Positions 12,306 to 25,147 of a stretch of DNA of 64,000 bases are shown one piece after another. The translations under genes were made by a program, and so were the position numbers. The DNA lies in the NCBI RefSeq assembly GCF_026151205.1, contig NC_087084.1, forward strand, positions 5,945,538-6,009,537, in the 5' to 3' direction. Numbering within the stretch: position 1 is the stretch's first letter; every line of letters begins with the position of its first letter. Origin of the DNA: Bolinopsis microptera. Lineage: Eukaryota > Ctenophora > Tentaculata > Lobata > Bolinopsidae. The notes beneath the pieces were generated by a model that was not told where the DNA came from, ran no database searches, and worked only from the letters and a program-made list of their open reading frames with translations.

Positions 12306-14603
12306 CTCCCCTCGCATGCAGTATACCTGATATATCACGCACGTGACTCAGCATGTGGGCATAACACAACACGTGCAAGCCCACGTGGGGTATGACGTGA
12401 CACACTTGCCAGTAACACGTGGTACATTTGACGGACACACTTTTCACCACTTTTTCAGCCTCGACTTCCATCGCCGTGACCCGCCAAATATACGGCCCAG
12501 TTATTGAGTACCTCCGAATGTTGTCTGCCAATCAGAAGCCTGGTTTTCAACACGTGCTGAACCCTGACAGCCACTCAGAGGCAAGTTGTGAGTCACATGG
12601 CCGGTACGAATGTTGCTTGTTAGATTTAGAAAGCGCTACGTTTTCAGCAAGCAGTGTGGCTTCACGCTCTAGTTCTAATGCCATGAACAGTGCCTACGTA
12701 TTGTCTCTTGCCGTGTTTTTCTGACTCTTTTCATGTCACATTACACTTTACTCTACAATGTTTCTGTAGTGGTTCTTCTAAATTTCACGATCCGTTTTCT
12801 TGGGTTCTCTTCAGACTCGCCTGTAGATTGTGGTTTCTAATTCTAAACCACTATCATATTGTATATCCATGCTTGGTTAAAGAATCACATCAATTTGCTC
12901 TGGAACGGTTTAATAATCACACCAATTTGCACTTAAGGATCATTAACATATTATGACGTAAGCCAAAAAGGGTGTGGTTTTGTAAAGGCTTAATGGATTA
13001 TTAACTCAATCTGTACCTTATACCATGTGTAAAAAAGCTTTGGAAGAATGGAAATCAGGCTTATATAATATTGTGTAAACGAGGTATCCCTTATCTTCAT
13101 CGTATGTATTTTAGAGATAAGAAATTAATTACAAGATACCGCACTTTCTGTGGAACCGTTTTGTTCCAATTTAAACGGGGCTCTGTGTATCCAGTTGGAG
13201 GAGTATCGTTTATCATGCAGCATGATATTTCAATTACAAGATACCTCATACTGATCATACTTGGTTATCCTGGCTGATTTCAGGCTTCTTAAATATCTCC
13301 GTTATTTTCACTTTATAATCAGTGAAATACTTTTGAAACTATTTCTTTCATACCATTTGTTAAATAATCACCATATTGTTACTCTATAATATCTCTAGTC
13401 CATCGCGTGATAGCCGCCATATTGTTACGCTATATCTCGAGTTTATCACGTGACCGCCAATGTGCAGCAACCTAACATATGATCTTAAATTCAATATTCA
13501 CATTGCCTCCCCATTGAAGCATGAACACACGTCGTTAAAGTTTCAGCCAACTGCGCTGTGATGATAATTGCATTTCTATGTGGCATATATTCAGTATAAC
13601 ATGCATTATATATTAGCGAGTGTTCGTTTGATTTTCATATTCTTTTGCGCCTGAAGTTCTGGCTTCGCTAGTAAATTCTCTGCTTCAACTCGATTGTCAG
13701 TTTTATTTCCGGTTTCTGTTTTAACCTGGTGGTGATTGAATTTCAGGGGTAGTACCGGATGTTAGGGTACATGTCTACGGTTGTTGGACATTGCTGTAGC
13801 ATCAGGTTTATTTTTCAGTAATATGTCAGGTCTTGCTTCTTGTTAAGGACATGACAGACAGGATCACATTGTGAGATGTAAGAGGATCTGGGAGGTTGTG
13901 TCTCGTTGATTCCTCATCAAGGGGCAGGGGGGATAGAAGAGGGGCCCGGGGATAGAAGAGGGGCCCGGGGGTAGAAGAGGGCGGTGGTAGAGTCTGTGTT
14001 GATCCAGGTTGTATTACTCAGCGAAGAACTCCAATTACAAATTGGAGTACTTGTCGAAACATGTGACTATTATTATTACTTGAGTATTAGTCACATTCCA
14101 CAATGCCATTAGCCACGCTTTCATGCTATGTTGCTTTACTATTCCGCATGTTGGCCACTTTAGAGTAGTATGGGGCAGGGATCCCCGATCCGAAAGTAAA
14201 AGTGTTTTCCTCAGAAATTCCAAGCGCACCTTCCAAGCTAAAATTACTATGCAAACGTTATATTCAATTTTATTTATTTGTCATGTTCCGCTTCATTAAT
14301 TTGTAATGTTACATTTTACTAATTTTAAAAATTCCAATCTAATTAATTTTAAAAATTCCAATTTAATTAATTTGTTATACTTTTGATCTATTATTAAGTA
14401 GCTCCAAAAAGGGAGGCCTGTGATCACGTGACAACTATCTAACCAGATTACAGGAGCAGTGTGTGTGTGTGTGTGTTGAGTATGAAGGTTGTTTATCACT
14501 GTACACTCAGTGCAAACAACCTGTCTTTACCACCAGACTACCGGAGCCTGGTTCCTACCTTCTTTATAGCTCCGTCTCAGAGGATCACCTCACAAATTGG
14601 GGG
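12306..14603. other. Intergenic, no supported gene
   Basis: CACGTG is frequent at 12338-12552. A 20-bp G/C-rich tandem (GATAGAAGAGGGGCCCGGGG, about three copies) lies at 13931-13985. A minus-strand ATG frame near 12470 begins MEVEAEKVVKSV but has no further support. Confidence 0.35.
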
Positions 14604-14998
14604 GTAAACACGCCTGAAATTCCATTATCACAGAGTAAACACGCCTGAAATTCCATTATCGCAGAGTAAACACGCCTGAAATTCCATTATCGCAGAGTAA
14701 ACACGCCTGAAATTCCATTATCGCAGAGTAAACACGCCTGAAATTCCATTATCGCCGAGTAAACACGCCTGAAATTCCATTATCGCAGAGTAAACACGCC
14801 TGAAATTTCATTATCGCCGAGTAAACACGCCTGAAATTCCATTATCGCAGAGTAAACACGCCTGAAATTCCATTATCGCAGAGTAAACACGCCTGAAATT
14901 CCATTATCGCAGAGTAAACACGCCTGAAATTCCATTATCGCAGAGTAAACACGCCTGAAATTCCATTATCGCAGAGTAAACACGCCTGAAATTCCATC
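14604..14998. repeat. 31-bp tandem repeat, about 13 copies
   Basis: The unit GTAAACACGCCTGAAATTCC plus ATTATCGCAGA repeats with a strict 31-bp period (for example 14604 and 14635). Variants are limited to A/C in ATTATC(A/G)C(A/C)GAG and one T. The copies abut directly with no spacers, so this is not a CRISPR array. Confidence 0.93.
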
Positions 14999-14999
14999 A

Positions 15000-17660
15000 T
15001 GACAGCTTCAGTTGGGGCACCCCGGAAGTTCCAGCACAGTCTATTAAATTGCTACATGATTGTCCCGTGACGCGGCAGTCACGTGACACGATAATCACGT
15101 GCCCGAGAATTAGGTCACTGTATCTCCTCGCCAGAGATACCAGAGACAAAACGTTTGCGTATATCTTCTATCATGTTTTTGTTTATATCTTGTTTTTGTT
15201 GTTGATGCAGCTCGCACATAGGTAGTAAAACAGTTTGATTAGATTGAACTGGAGACAACTAATAACATGGAAGTAATGTCCCCACGTTTAGTAGATAGGA
15301 AGCACAAAGGGGCCCTGACAGAGCTTTACTACCCCTGAAACGTTCAGGCCATAGCCTTGCCCACATTACTCACATCTTGAGCTTAGTAGCTGTAGTGCTG
15401 GTTTAGACCTTGGCTATCAAACTTGAATGTTCAGGATGGAGATCTGAATATAGAGGGTAACCCAGACTAAAAGAATGTAGCGCACTTGTGCTGTGAATCA
15501 TTCACCGGTACATTCACAGTGAATGTACATGTACGTGTTTTTCAATGCTTGATGCTTGACTTTCGGATCAACTCATTAACTCACACCCTCGTGACACACC
15601 CTCGTGACACACAGTTTGATTATATCGGTGGAAGGTGACTCCCTTTCATGATGAAGTGTGAGTGTGAAAGTTTAAACGTTGAGTACCCCTCGTACTCAGT
15701 TGTAATTTCAATGTACCAGCTTAGACTGGCGGCAGCACCTTTCCCTTTCATCTTTTAGTTTCACTAGCAGGAACTAGTCTAACCCTATAGTGATGTCAAG
15801 ACTCAAAAGACTAAAATGGTTCGGATATATATATATATATATCCTATGTATAATATATATATCGTCTCGCTTTATATATAGTAAGATATTGCGGTAATGT
15901 CAGTTTACTTTCAGTAGTCACCTTTCTATTTTATTTCTTCAGTTTAATTTCTAGTAAGTTACCAGTGCAAACCTTATCCTATGACCACTTGCCCTTTGTA
16001 ATGTGCCGGTAATTTATTGTTACGTCTATGAACTTATTATATTTATGAATTATATATGAATTTATTGTTACGTCCTGAATGCCAACCGGAAGATTGCACG
16101 AAACAACCCTTAACTATGTTTGTATGGAATGCTCATCTTATTTTTAATATCTTGTTTGGCCCCCTTGAACGTCAGAGCGCAGACACGCGAAATCTTACGT
16201 CAACAGTTTCGTTTTGATTAATTAGGTGACAGCTTGGTGATTGGCAATATTCCAAAGCAGCATGAGGATGTCATCGGTGTCTACGCTCTAAACCTAGATT
16301 TGAAATAGTACATTTTGTCCGTCTTACTCGGTTATTTAGTCTGGTTTGTTAGTAGTAGTAGCATTCTTACTCGGTGATTTGGTTTGGTTTGTTAGTAGTA
16401 GTAGCATTTTCTCTGTTGCTTCAAGAACATGCCAGTCAGTGGATATTTGTTGTGAAACATTTAAAACATGGAAATTTTCTTGTGCTCTTGTAAAATTAGA
16501 CAAAATTAGACAATCATTCAGCTGCTTATAACATGGTGAAACTTTAATCTCAATATGATGTTTGATTTTTGTTCTACGAGACATATGATCTAAAATATAT
16601 ATTTTTCAATCTAATCCATTGGAGATGTTCCGGGGACCTAAAAGATACCAAAGTTGAAGGTCAAGAAAATATATCGTAAATCACCGTACGTGGGTGTACA
16701 GTCTCTATACTAATGCTTCTGCAAAATGTGCATTAGGCAGCATCATGTATTACCAACCAGAATGTTTCATTGATTGCAGCCCAACGACATTATTAACGGC
16801 GTTGTCGTTTCTTAAAGTGCATTGCGCTCTTATCTAACCATCGAATGCCTTCTTCAAAAATTTTCTTCGGAACTACTAGTATCATGACGGTCCGTATTTG
16901 AGAGACAAAGTCTTCGGTACCATTATCATGATTGACCATCTATATTTCGCTACCTCTCCTACTTCATTACCATTTATATTTGATTAATACTCCAAAACGA
17001 TTCCCTCATAAATTCTCTGATAGATTCTCTGAAATTCACTTATCGCTCCTACATTATTGGATAGAGATGTCAACATGCCATGATATTTCGTCATTCCTGA
17101 TTTGGCCGGGTTCATATGTCACTATCCAATAAATTCTCATTAATTAGTTTGTGGTTACATTTCGTCTGGCAATTTCATTATCAGCACACCTTGCGCCATG
17201 AATTGTTAACATTAAATTTAGTATATTTGCTGTGATTTCATTTACTGGGCGCCGTATCTGTGTTTGTGGCGACCTTTGTGACTCTAAATTCAGGATATTT
17301 CCCTCATTCTCGCTGCTCTTTGCTTCTATTCATTACTATGCCAGTGATTACTGGTATGATTTCCGGGTCTGGCCTACTTAAAGTATGACATACCTGAAGT
17401 TGCTCGATCACGACTGCACAAAGTTAATGAAGCTCAGTGCCGAGATGATGCACTCAGTGCCGAGATGATGCACTCAGTGTCTCCAACTGCTCTCACAACT
17501 TTTGTGTGGTCCAGACTTCGGCAGTTTCTAATTTGGGAAGATGACGCACTGTGTAAGTGGACGTGTGTTAATATTTAATGGTAATCACTGCAGTTGCTGG
17601 TTGAGGTAATTGGTTATATTAGACGTCCTATAGTGTGGCTTTAATTCCGTACAACCGCGC
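15000..17660. other. Intergenic with small local duplications, no gene seen
   Basis: Local duplications include TTACTCGG...AGTAGTAGTAGCATT at 16324-16409 (two copies) and the 24-bp AGTGCCGAGATGATGCACTC-type repeat at 17436-17480. There is a TA-rich palindromic stretch at 15826-15865. No exon recognised. Confidence 0.4.
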
Positions 17661-17671
17661 TCAGTTTCTCC

Positions 17672-19528
17672 TCGTTGCAGTTCTCAATACCTCCTCACTG
17701 CAGTTCTCAGTGTCTCCTCACTGCAGTTCTCAGTGTTTCCTCACTGCAGTTCTCAGTGTCTCCTCACTGCAGGTCTCAGTGTCTCCTCACTGCAGTTCTC
17801 AGTGTCTCCTCACTGCATTACTCAGTGTCTCCTCACTGCATTACTCAGTGTCTCCTCACTGCAGTTCTCAGTGTCTCCTCACTGCAGTTCTCAGTGTCTC
17901 CTCACTGCAGTTCTCAGTGTCTCCTCACTGCATTACTCAGTGTCTCCTCACTGCAGTTCTCAGTGTCTCCTCACTGCAGTTCTCAGTGTCTCCTCACTGC
18001 AGTTCTCAGTGTCTCCTCACTGCAGTTCTCAGTGTCTCCTCACTGCAGTTCTCAGTGTCTCCTCACTGCATTACTCAGTGTCTCCTCACTGCAGTTCTCA
18101 GTGTCTCCTCACTGCAGTTCTCAGTGTCTCCTCACTGCAGGTCTCAGTGTCTCCTCACTGCAGTTCTCAGTGTCTCCTCACTGCAGTTCTCAGTGTTTCC
18201 TCACTGCAGTTCTCAGTGTCTCCTCACTGCAGTTCTCAGTGTTTCCTCACTGCAGTTCTCAGCGTCTCCTCACTGCAGTTCTCAGTGTCTCCTCACTGCA
18301 GTTCTCAGTGTCTCCTCACTGCAGTTCTCAGTGTCTCCTCACTGCAGTTCTCAGTGTTTCCTCACTGCAGTTCTCAGCGTCTCCTCACTGCAGTTCTCAG
18401 TGTCTCCTCACTGCAGTTCTCAGTGTCTCCTCACTGCAGTTCTCAGTGTCTCCTCACTGCAGTTCTCAGTGTCTCCTCACTGCATTACTCAGTGTCTCCT
18501 CACTGCAGTGCTCAGTGTCTCCTCACTGCAGTTCTCAGTGTCTCCTCACTGCAGTTCTCAGTGTCTTCTCACTGCAGTTCTCAGTGTCTCCTCGTTGCAG
18601 TTCTCAATACCTCCTCACTGCAGTTCTCAGTGTCTCCTCACTGCAGTTCTCAGTGTCTCCTCACTGCAGTTCTCAGTGTCTCCTCACTGCAGTTCTCAGT
18701 GTCTCCTCACTGCAGTTCTCAGTGTCTCCTCACTGCAGTTCTCAGTGTCTCCTCACTGCATTACTCAGTGTCTCCTCACTGCAGTTCTCAGCGTCTCCTC
18801 ACTGCAGTTCTCAGTGTCTCCTCACTGCAGTTCTCAGTGTCTCCTCACTGCAGTTCTCAGTGTCTCCTCACTGCAGTTCTCAGTGTTTCCTCACTGCAGT
18901 TCTCAGTGTCTCCTCACTGCAGTTCTCAGTGTTTCCTCACTGCAGTTCTCAGTGTCTCCTCACTGCAGGTCTCAGTGTCTCCTCACTGCAGTTCTCAGTG
19001 TCTCCTCACTGCAGTTCTCAGTGTCTCCTCACTGCAGTTCTCAGTGTTTCCTCACTGCAGTTCTCAGTGTCTCCTCACTGCAGTTCTCAGTGTCTCCTCA
19101 CTGCAGGTCTCAGTGTCTCCTCACTGCAGTTCTCAGTGTCTCCTCACTGCAGTTCTCAGTGTCTCCTCACTGCAGTTCTCAGTGTCTCCTCACTGCAGTT
19201 CTCAGTGTCTCCTCACTGCAGTTCTCAGTGTCTCCTCACTGCAGTTCTCAGTGTCTCCTCACTGCATTACTCAGTGTCTCCTCACTGCAGTTCTCAGTGT
19301 CTCCTCACTGCATTACTCAGTGTTTCCTCACTGCAGTTCTCAGCGTCTCCTCACTGCAGTTCTCAGTGTCTCCTCACTGCAGTTCTCAGTGTCTCCTCAC
19401 TGCAGTTCTCAGTGTCTCCTCACTGCAGTTCTCAGTGTCTCCTCACTGCATTACTCAGTGTCTCCTCACTGCAGTTCTCAGTGTCTCCTCACTGCAGTTC
19501 TCAGTGTCTCCTCACTGCAGTTCTCAAT
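17672..19528. repeat. 23-bp minisatellite, about 80 copies
   Basis: A 23-bp unit (CTCACTGCAGTTCTCAGTGTCTC in phase-shifted form) is repeated for 1.86 kb. Variant monomers are CATTACTC, CAGGTCTC, GTTTCCTC and GCGTCTCC. The rare junction CTCGTTGCAGTTCTCAATACC occurs at 17671 and again at 18591, exactly 920 bp (40 units) later. The pair GTTTCC...AGCGTC recurs 115 bp (5 units) apart near 18241 and 18356. Since 23 is not a multiple of three and the unit has no forward stop, all three frames are open for over 600 codons. They are repeat artefacts unless transcription is shown. Confidence 0.93.
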
Positions 19529-19583
19529 AACTCTAGTTCCATTGTCTAAGTGCTCCATATCACCATTCTCGTTAACTTGGTAA

Positions 19584-20194
19584 TCAAATCTAGAAGAGTT
19601 ATAATTTGAGTGGTTAAAATTTATTTACTATTCTACCGGATTGAACCATCCAGACCACCCAGAAAACATGACGGAACATACCGGACACCCCGAAACATAC
19701 CGAACTTCGGAGCGTGATGTAGCTCTAATAGTCTTATAAGACCCTAGTCCTGGTAGACTGGACCTGGCAGCCCATCAGCCTGAACCTAATAGCCCTGGTA
19801 GCTTGAACCAAGTAGCCCCTGGCAGTATTTAAACCCAGTACCTACTCTCTCTCTCTCTCTCTCTCTCTCACTCCTGTGAGACACAGCCAGTGTTGAAACC
19901 TAATTATCTTATTACAGGTCCTTTCATCTTGTCCCCCGGAGATACATAACGGATACCTCTCATTCTCTCCTGATCGAATAACCCTGCCCCCTCCTCTCTC
20001 TCTCTCCCCCCTCTTTCCACCTCACACACCCTCTCTTTTCACCCCACAGTACCTAGTGTAACACGTAGCAGACAGGTAGATTAGTAGCAACCTGATATTG
20101 GTATTTCCTCTGAACAGTCCAGAGGGTGTCCTGGTAATGTAGTGTCGAGGTGTAGCGCCGTGATTGGTTCGGACTCATCACGTGATCCCTCAAC

Positions 20195-20198
<4 letters not shown>
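19584..20198. other. Intergenic with short CT tracts
   Basis: Contains a (CT)n run near 19844-19870 and further CT-rich patches to 20040. No gene seen. Confidence 0.4.

Positions 20199-20250
<52 letters not shown>
20199..20250. repeat. (TC)26 microsatellite
   Basis: Pure TC dinucleotide run of about 52 bp. It is the reverse complement of the GA tract 115 bp downstream. Confidence 0.95.
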
Positions 20251-20257
<7 letters not shown>

Positions 20258-20364
20258 CTCTCATTATCTGGCCGAGTGCCAGGTCCAGTTCATTAATCAG
20301 ACTCTTGGGTAGGCCTCACTACCACTACTACTGGAGGGATGGCATTTAGAAACGGCCAGAAAGA

Positions 20365-20567
<203 letters not shown>

Positions 20568-20569
20568 GG

Positions 20570-21633
20570 CGGTACTTCAAAGAGTTCTGTCAGTCGCTAA
20601 GCTAATATATATAAAGGTGTAAAATGTGTGTACAAAACGTTAATGTACAATTGGGAGGATTCAGAGTTGTTATCCTGCACTGTGCCGCTACTGTTGCTGC
20701 GACGTTTTCTTGAGCTTCCCTCTCTTTCTTGGTCTGAGCTGTTGCTTTACCGGATTGTACTGTTACTCGCTAGTTTTTGTGAGCATGATGTTTGCATGAT
20801 TACGTGTTCCGTGTATCTTATTTATTGTTCTGTTAAACTCTACGATGTATTCCGTGGAAGACCACTAATAGTTTCGGTAGAATTGCCAGCCCTGAGGAAC
20901 ACTGCTCATACTTGCTTTGTAGATGCCTGCTGCTGTGTCAATTCGTACTTGACCTTAGTCTGCTTTCCTCCACCAGTTGATTAAGTTAGAAGAAGAATTT
21001 CCGAAGAAATATTTTCTTTTGTGAAGAAAGTTGACTGTTTATTAAGACTAATTATGTTATTTAAGACTAATTATATTAATTGGTTATCGATGACATTAGC
21101 GACTTTTTGAGTCATTCTGTGATATTGGAATTATTGATCTTGATTGTTTTCATTGTATTGCTTGAACTCAATAACTACAACATTGTTACTGTTCTAGGAA
21201 AGACGCATTAGAAGATAGAATGTTAACCCCTTTCAGCTTGATACCGCCACAGTATTTTATTGACACCACAGCTGCGTTCAAACTCTCTTATTCGATAAAT
21301 TATCTTCTTCAAGTCCAGCTACACAGTAACTTTTATCTTCAGTTCATTGCGATCTTGCCAATATAACTTTGCGCAATAAAACCAATACCCGCATGTAGCA
21401 GTAAATCCTCGAAAGTAGAATAAACCCTCGGCCTCTAGACTGATTAGAATGTCCCTAGCAATAAATTAAGATCGTAAAGTTAAATCAGGATAACCATATG
21501 TTTATTAACCAGCCTTGCTGAATCAGTTAGTTGTAAAAAGAACAACCCGTTAATCATATTCCTCGTTAAAAGCAGCACAAATTTTGCTTTTAAATTAGCG
21601 GCATAACCCACAAATTCTACTGAAACTGAAAGG
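20570..21633. other. Intergenic, no gene seen
   Basis: The long frame at 20628-20984 does not begin at ATG and has a leucine/cysteine composition typical of chance translation. I see no splice-supported exon. Confidence 0.4.
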
Positions 21634-21637
21634 TTAA

Positions 21638-21870
21638 CCCATTAGGGACGATAGGGTCGTTTTTATGACCCACCTTTTCTAGACGAAAAACCAAATTACT
21701 AAACGCTTTAACGAATCTATAGCATATATGCTTAAAATTTATTGGGCTACGTATAATGAAGCCCAATAAATTTTGAGTATATATGCTATAGATTCGTTAT
21801 AGCGTTTAGTAATTTGGTTTTTCGTCTAGAAAAGGTGGGTCATAAAAACGACCCTATCGTCCCTAATGGG
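21638..21870. mobile_element. Fold-back MITE at a TTAA site (piggyBac-like)
   Basis: Two arms of 111 bp (21638-21748 and 21760-21870) are reverse complements with only a few mismatches, separated by an 11-bp loop. The ends are CCCATTAGGGACGATAGG and its complement, and the element sits between TTAA at 21634-21637 and TTAA at 21871-21874. TTAA target duplication and ends starting CCC are hallmarks of piggyBac elements. It encodes nothing and would depend on a transposase elsewhere. Confidence 0.85.
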
Positions 21871-21874
21871 TTAA

Positions 21875-24800
21875 GCTTCATGTTCAGTTCACCCCACGCC
21901 CCAATCTCCCTTTGAACATTGCACAAAGGATATCTTCCCTGTTCGCTAGTTTATTGTTCCTGTCCCAGTTCCTCTTCCCTCGCTTTATTGCCGACCAGAA
22001 TTGACATTGTTCGTATATTATGGACTGTGACGTCAGAGATACGCTGTTGTAAGTGCCCCACTCCCCCGATGAAAGCTGAATTCCAAAGTGGGATAATTGA
22101 TATCACCTTTGATATGTTGATCTTCGTCAAGGGCTATTTATAGCTTTTATATTTGAGATTCAGTTGTCCTCGGAAGATAACAGTTCCGTTGTGATTGGTT
22201 CTCTTTCAGAGATGTATTTCTTATTCTTGGTCCTCTGGGTAGAATAGAAGTTCGATAATAGTTTGGCGATATAATTTCTTTCCCACAAGAGAGTTCGTCA
22301 GTGCTATTTGGAGATATTAAAGATTTAACAGCCATAGACTCCAGAAGTAGAATATACTAGAGCAGACCACCTGCTGTACAAAATTGAGTTGCTCTTCCGG
22401 CCTCCTTTCACGCTTCAACATCACATGCTAAAAAATGAACTTACTTCTCCAGAAGTTCGGTCACGTGTTTGCAATGCATAGATGAGATCACCTGGGTCCC
22501 GTGCCCCACATTTCCTTCACGTGACCCTGAAATGTGATCACGTGACATGAATAGAAATCCCGTGACGTGAATAGAAGTCACGTGAGGTGAAGTTCTGCAC
22601 AGGGGTTGGAGGGTGCACCCTGCGCCACCTGCTGCATTCTATATAGCGGGGCCCTTTCTCGTGCTGTGTCCCATATCACTCTATACCACTAAAACCTTCC
22701 TTTCTCGTGCTGTGTCTCATATCACTCTATACCACTAGAACCTTCCTTTATCGTGCTGTGTCTTATATCACTCTATACCTCTAGAACCTTCCTAGCCCGC
22801 TGTTAAACTCTGCCGCTCCCTCAAGTTGCTCAATCGATGTTGAAATTGATGGACTTGATATATATCTTCTATTGAGCTTTTACTGCATCAGCGGTCCACT
22901 TTGGTGCGAATCCACTAAAAGCCATTAACTTGCATTGATGTTTTCTTGAAATGGCGTTCTGACTTCTGAAAGGAGGTCCACTCTTAATGCGATACAGAGT
23001 TTGTCAACCTATTATTTCTTACTTTGTTCTGTCGATATATTCTTATCTAGCTGCTTCACTTGGTCACGTCCATGTTCTATTTGTACTGTCTAGGAAACAG
23101 TTGTCTATTCAACAAGCCTTATAGTTATAATATGTTCTGCAAGTACAAAAGTTAAAAACAAGATATATCCAAAGCTGGCTGTTTGTTCAACAAAACTAAA
23201 GCACTTAAAGTTAACACGACTCGACGAAGCATTTCTCAAGAACTGTGAACTCCGTGCTGGCATTTCTACGATATCTCCTCGTATAATGACCAACTTTTCC
23301 TGCTAAAATAAAACGTTATTCATCAGGTTGGGGATGATGTTACAGTTAACACCCTATTACGTTCACTGTAACACCCCTTAACACCACTCATCATATCCTG
23401 CACATTAAAACATTGCAGTTCTAGGGACTTCATCTCATCGTGACGACACGACAGGGTCGGGGAGAAGGAAAGGGTTATCCCCTGTCATTAATACGACATA
23501 ATATGCGCGGTATTCAATACCCTTAATCATAACGGCATCAGAACAGGCACAGTAGGGAGAGAGAGAGAGAGAATTAGATTTAGTTCCTGATTTCATTTAG
23601 TTTCCAGCTTAGGTAACAAATTTTAGCTTCTTGTACAGCCTCGGCGTGTGAGTGTGTGTGTGTGGGGGGAGAGATCTTCCTTTGCGTTCAACTTTCTGTG
23701 TGTACCTGTTCGCATCAGGCCAGGGTGTATTTTAAACATTCGTGTTCCCAGTTTTTCAGTTCCTTGCCGTTCGGACTACACTGTTTTCCTTTGATCTTTT
23801 CGCTGCCGCGATTGAATACTTTTGCTTCCATAGCTTTTCAGTTTTGTTTTGTTCGCGTTTTTTCTTGCTGTTAACTATTCAATGGAGAGAACAGTGGAGA
23901 TTTCCCTACAGATTTCACCACCTCTCGCTCTTCATACGCGTTACAATCTTGCGAAACCAATACTTTCCTACCCCCCCCCCCCCCCCCCCCCCTCCCGGCA
24001 CCCTCCTGACCCCTGATCAAGGAGTCACGCTACACACTGCACTGGGCCATATCATTCATTGGCGATAATCTACCCACTAAAGGGCCTGCTAACCAGTAAC
24101 CATTAGCCATACACTGTACACTTGGTGGACACATCGTCATTGTTCGTTTGTTCGTCTCATAAGTTGATATGGCAACTTTATAACCACAAGTCATCAGCAG
24201 CAGCAGTAGCCCACGTGACTGCTTTGCCATGTGACCGCTTTGTCAGAGCATTGTGTGGCACAGCACTCGGAGGTCCATGATTATTCACTGACGTTTCCGT
24301 GTAATTTTCTACATTACTTCCGGTGCCATTAGCCCTGATCTTGCCTTGTAATAAGCCTCCTTTATCACCACCAGTCTGTTAAGTTTGTATGCCGATCCTG
24401 TTCTTGTCTAATGTCAGTCTGGCTAACTTGCTGGAGCCCTGCCAATTTCTTACATACTTCCCTCTCATTTCTCAAGCCTATCCTGGTCGTTGCTCATACT
24501 CTTCCTGCTAATTTCCCTACATATCGGCCATCATGTTACTCATTAATTATGGTCGTCCTGCTCATTTCTAATACCAGCCATGCTCATTTCTTGTACACTT
24601 CCTGCTCATTTCCTATGCCCATCCTGGCCATCCAACCCATTTCTTATGCCAATCCTGCTTATTTCTTATACCTAGCTTGATCATATCTTACCTGGGGTTG
24701 GTCCTGGTTATTTATTTTGTCTTTCTTACATCCCTCCTGATGAGATGGAGCGACTATTTTTGGCAAGCAGAAAAATTGTTTAACATTGCACAATCATGGT

Positions 24801-24988
24801 AATGATCGGAATGCAGGTAATGCAATGTATCTCCTCAGTCTCTCTCTCCTCAGTCTACGTGTCTGATCCCTCCGCTGGACTCTATCTGTCTGATCCCTGC
24901 ATCTGATGACGTAGATCCTTCTTCTCTGATCTGAACATATCCTCCTCCTCGTGACGTAATGTAATCTGTATCTTATACTCAACCTAAA
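21875..24988. other. Intergenic, no supported gene
   Basis: Contains a CACGTG cluster at 22463-22580, a C22 run (23971-23992) and a degenerate CCTGCTCATTTCTTATAC-type repeat across 24400-24700. A 62-residue minus-strand ATG frame at 22147-22335 has no recognisable homology. No exon has both splice sites and plausible coding content. Confidence 0.35.
22653..22792. repeat. 47-bp tandem repeat, three copies
   Basis: The unit starting CTTTCTCGTGCTGTGTC and running through ATATCACTCTATACC is repeated at 22653, 22700 and about 22747, with a few substitutions. Confidence 0.85.
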
Positions 24989-25147
24989 CTCCTGCCCAAT
25001 TCCACCCTAAAAAGGTTTGGAGATGACGTTATGTCTCAGTTACAACAGCTTTGTCGCTTAGAAAGTCTACACCGCTGACTATACCGACATTTTCCTGTAA
25101 TATTTTACAGTTTTACACCATGATGTAACCCCTCCCATTGCGCTAAA
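24989..25147. repeat. 159-bp duplicated segment, copy 1
   Basis: This segment starts CTCCTGCCCAATTCCACC and ends CATTGCGCTAAA. It is repeated, apparently identically, 1304 bp downstream at 26293-26451. Sequence on both sides differs, so this is dispersed duplication, not a tandem. Confidence 0.9.

Noticed and set aside
12289-12531. Minus-strand frame containing MEVEAEKVVKSV after a CCAAT-like box
   Set aside because: The protein-like part is only about 20 residues and then runs into CACGTG-rich sequence; too little evidence.
14604-14998. Regular 31-bp repeats resembling a CRISPR array
   Set aside because: Copies abut with no spacers and the context is a metazoan genome; it is a minisatellite.
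17635-19583. Three overlapping forward frames of more than 610 codons
   Set aside because: They are the 23-bp minisatellite read in its three frames; no start context, splice site or non-repetitive domain supports a gene.
22147-22335. 62-codon minus-strand ATG frame
   Set aside because: The length is within chance expectation; no homology, splice site or context supports it.
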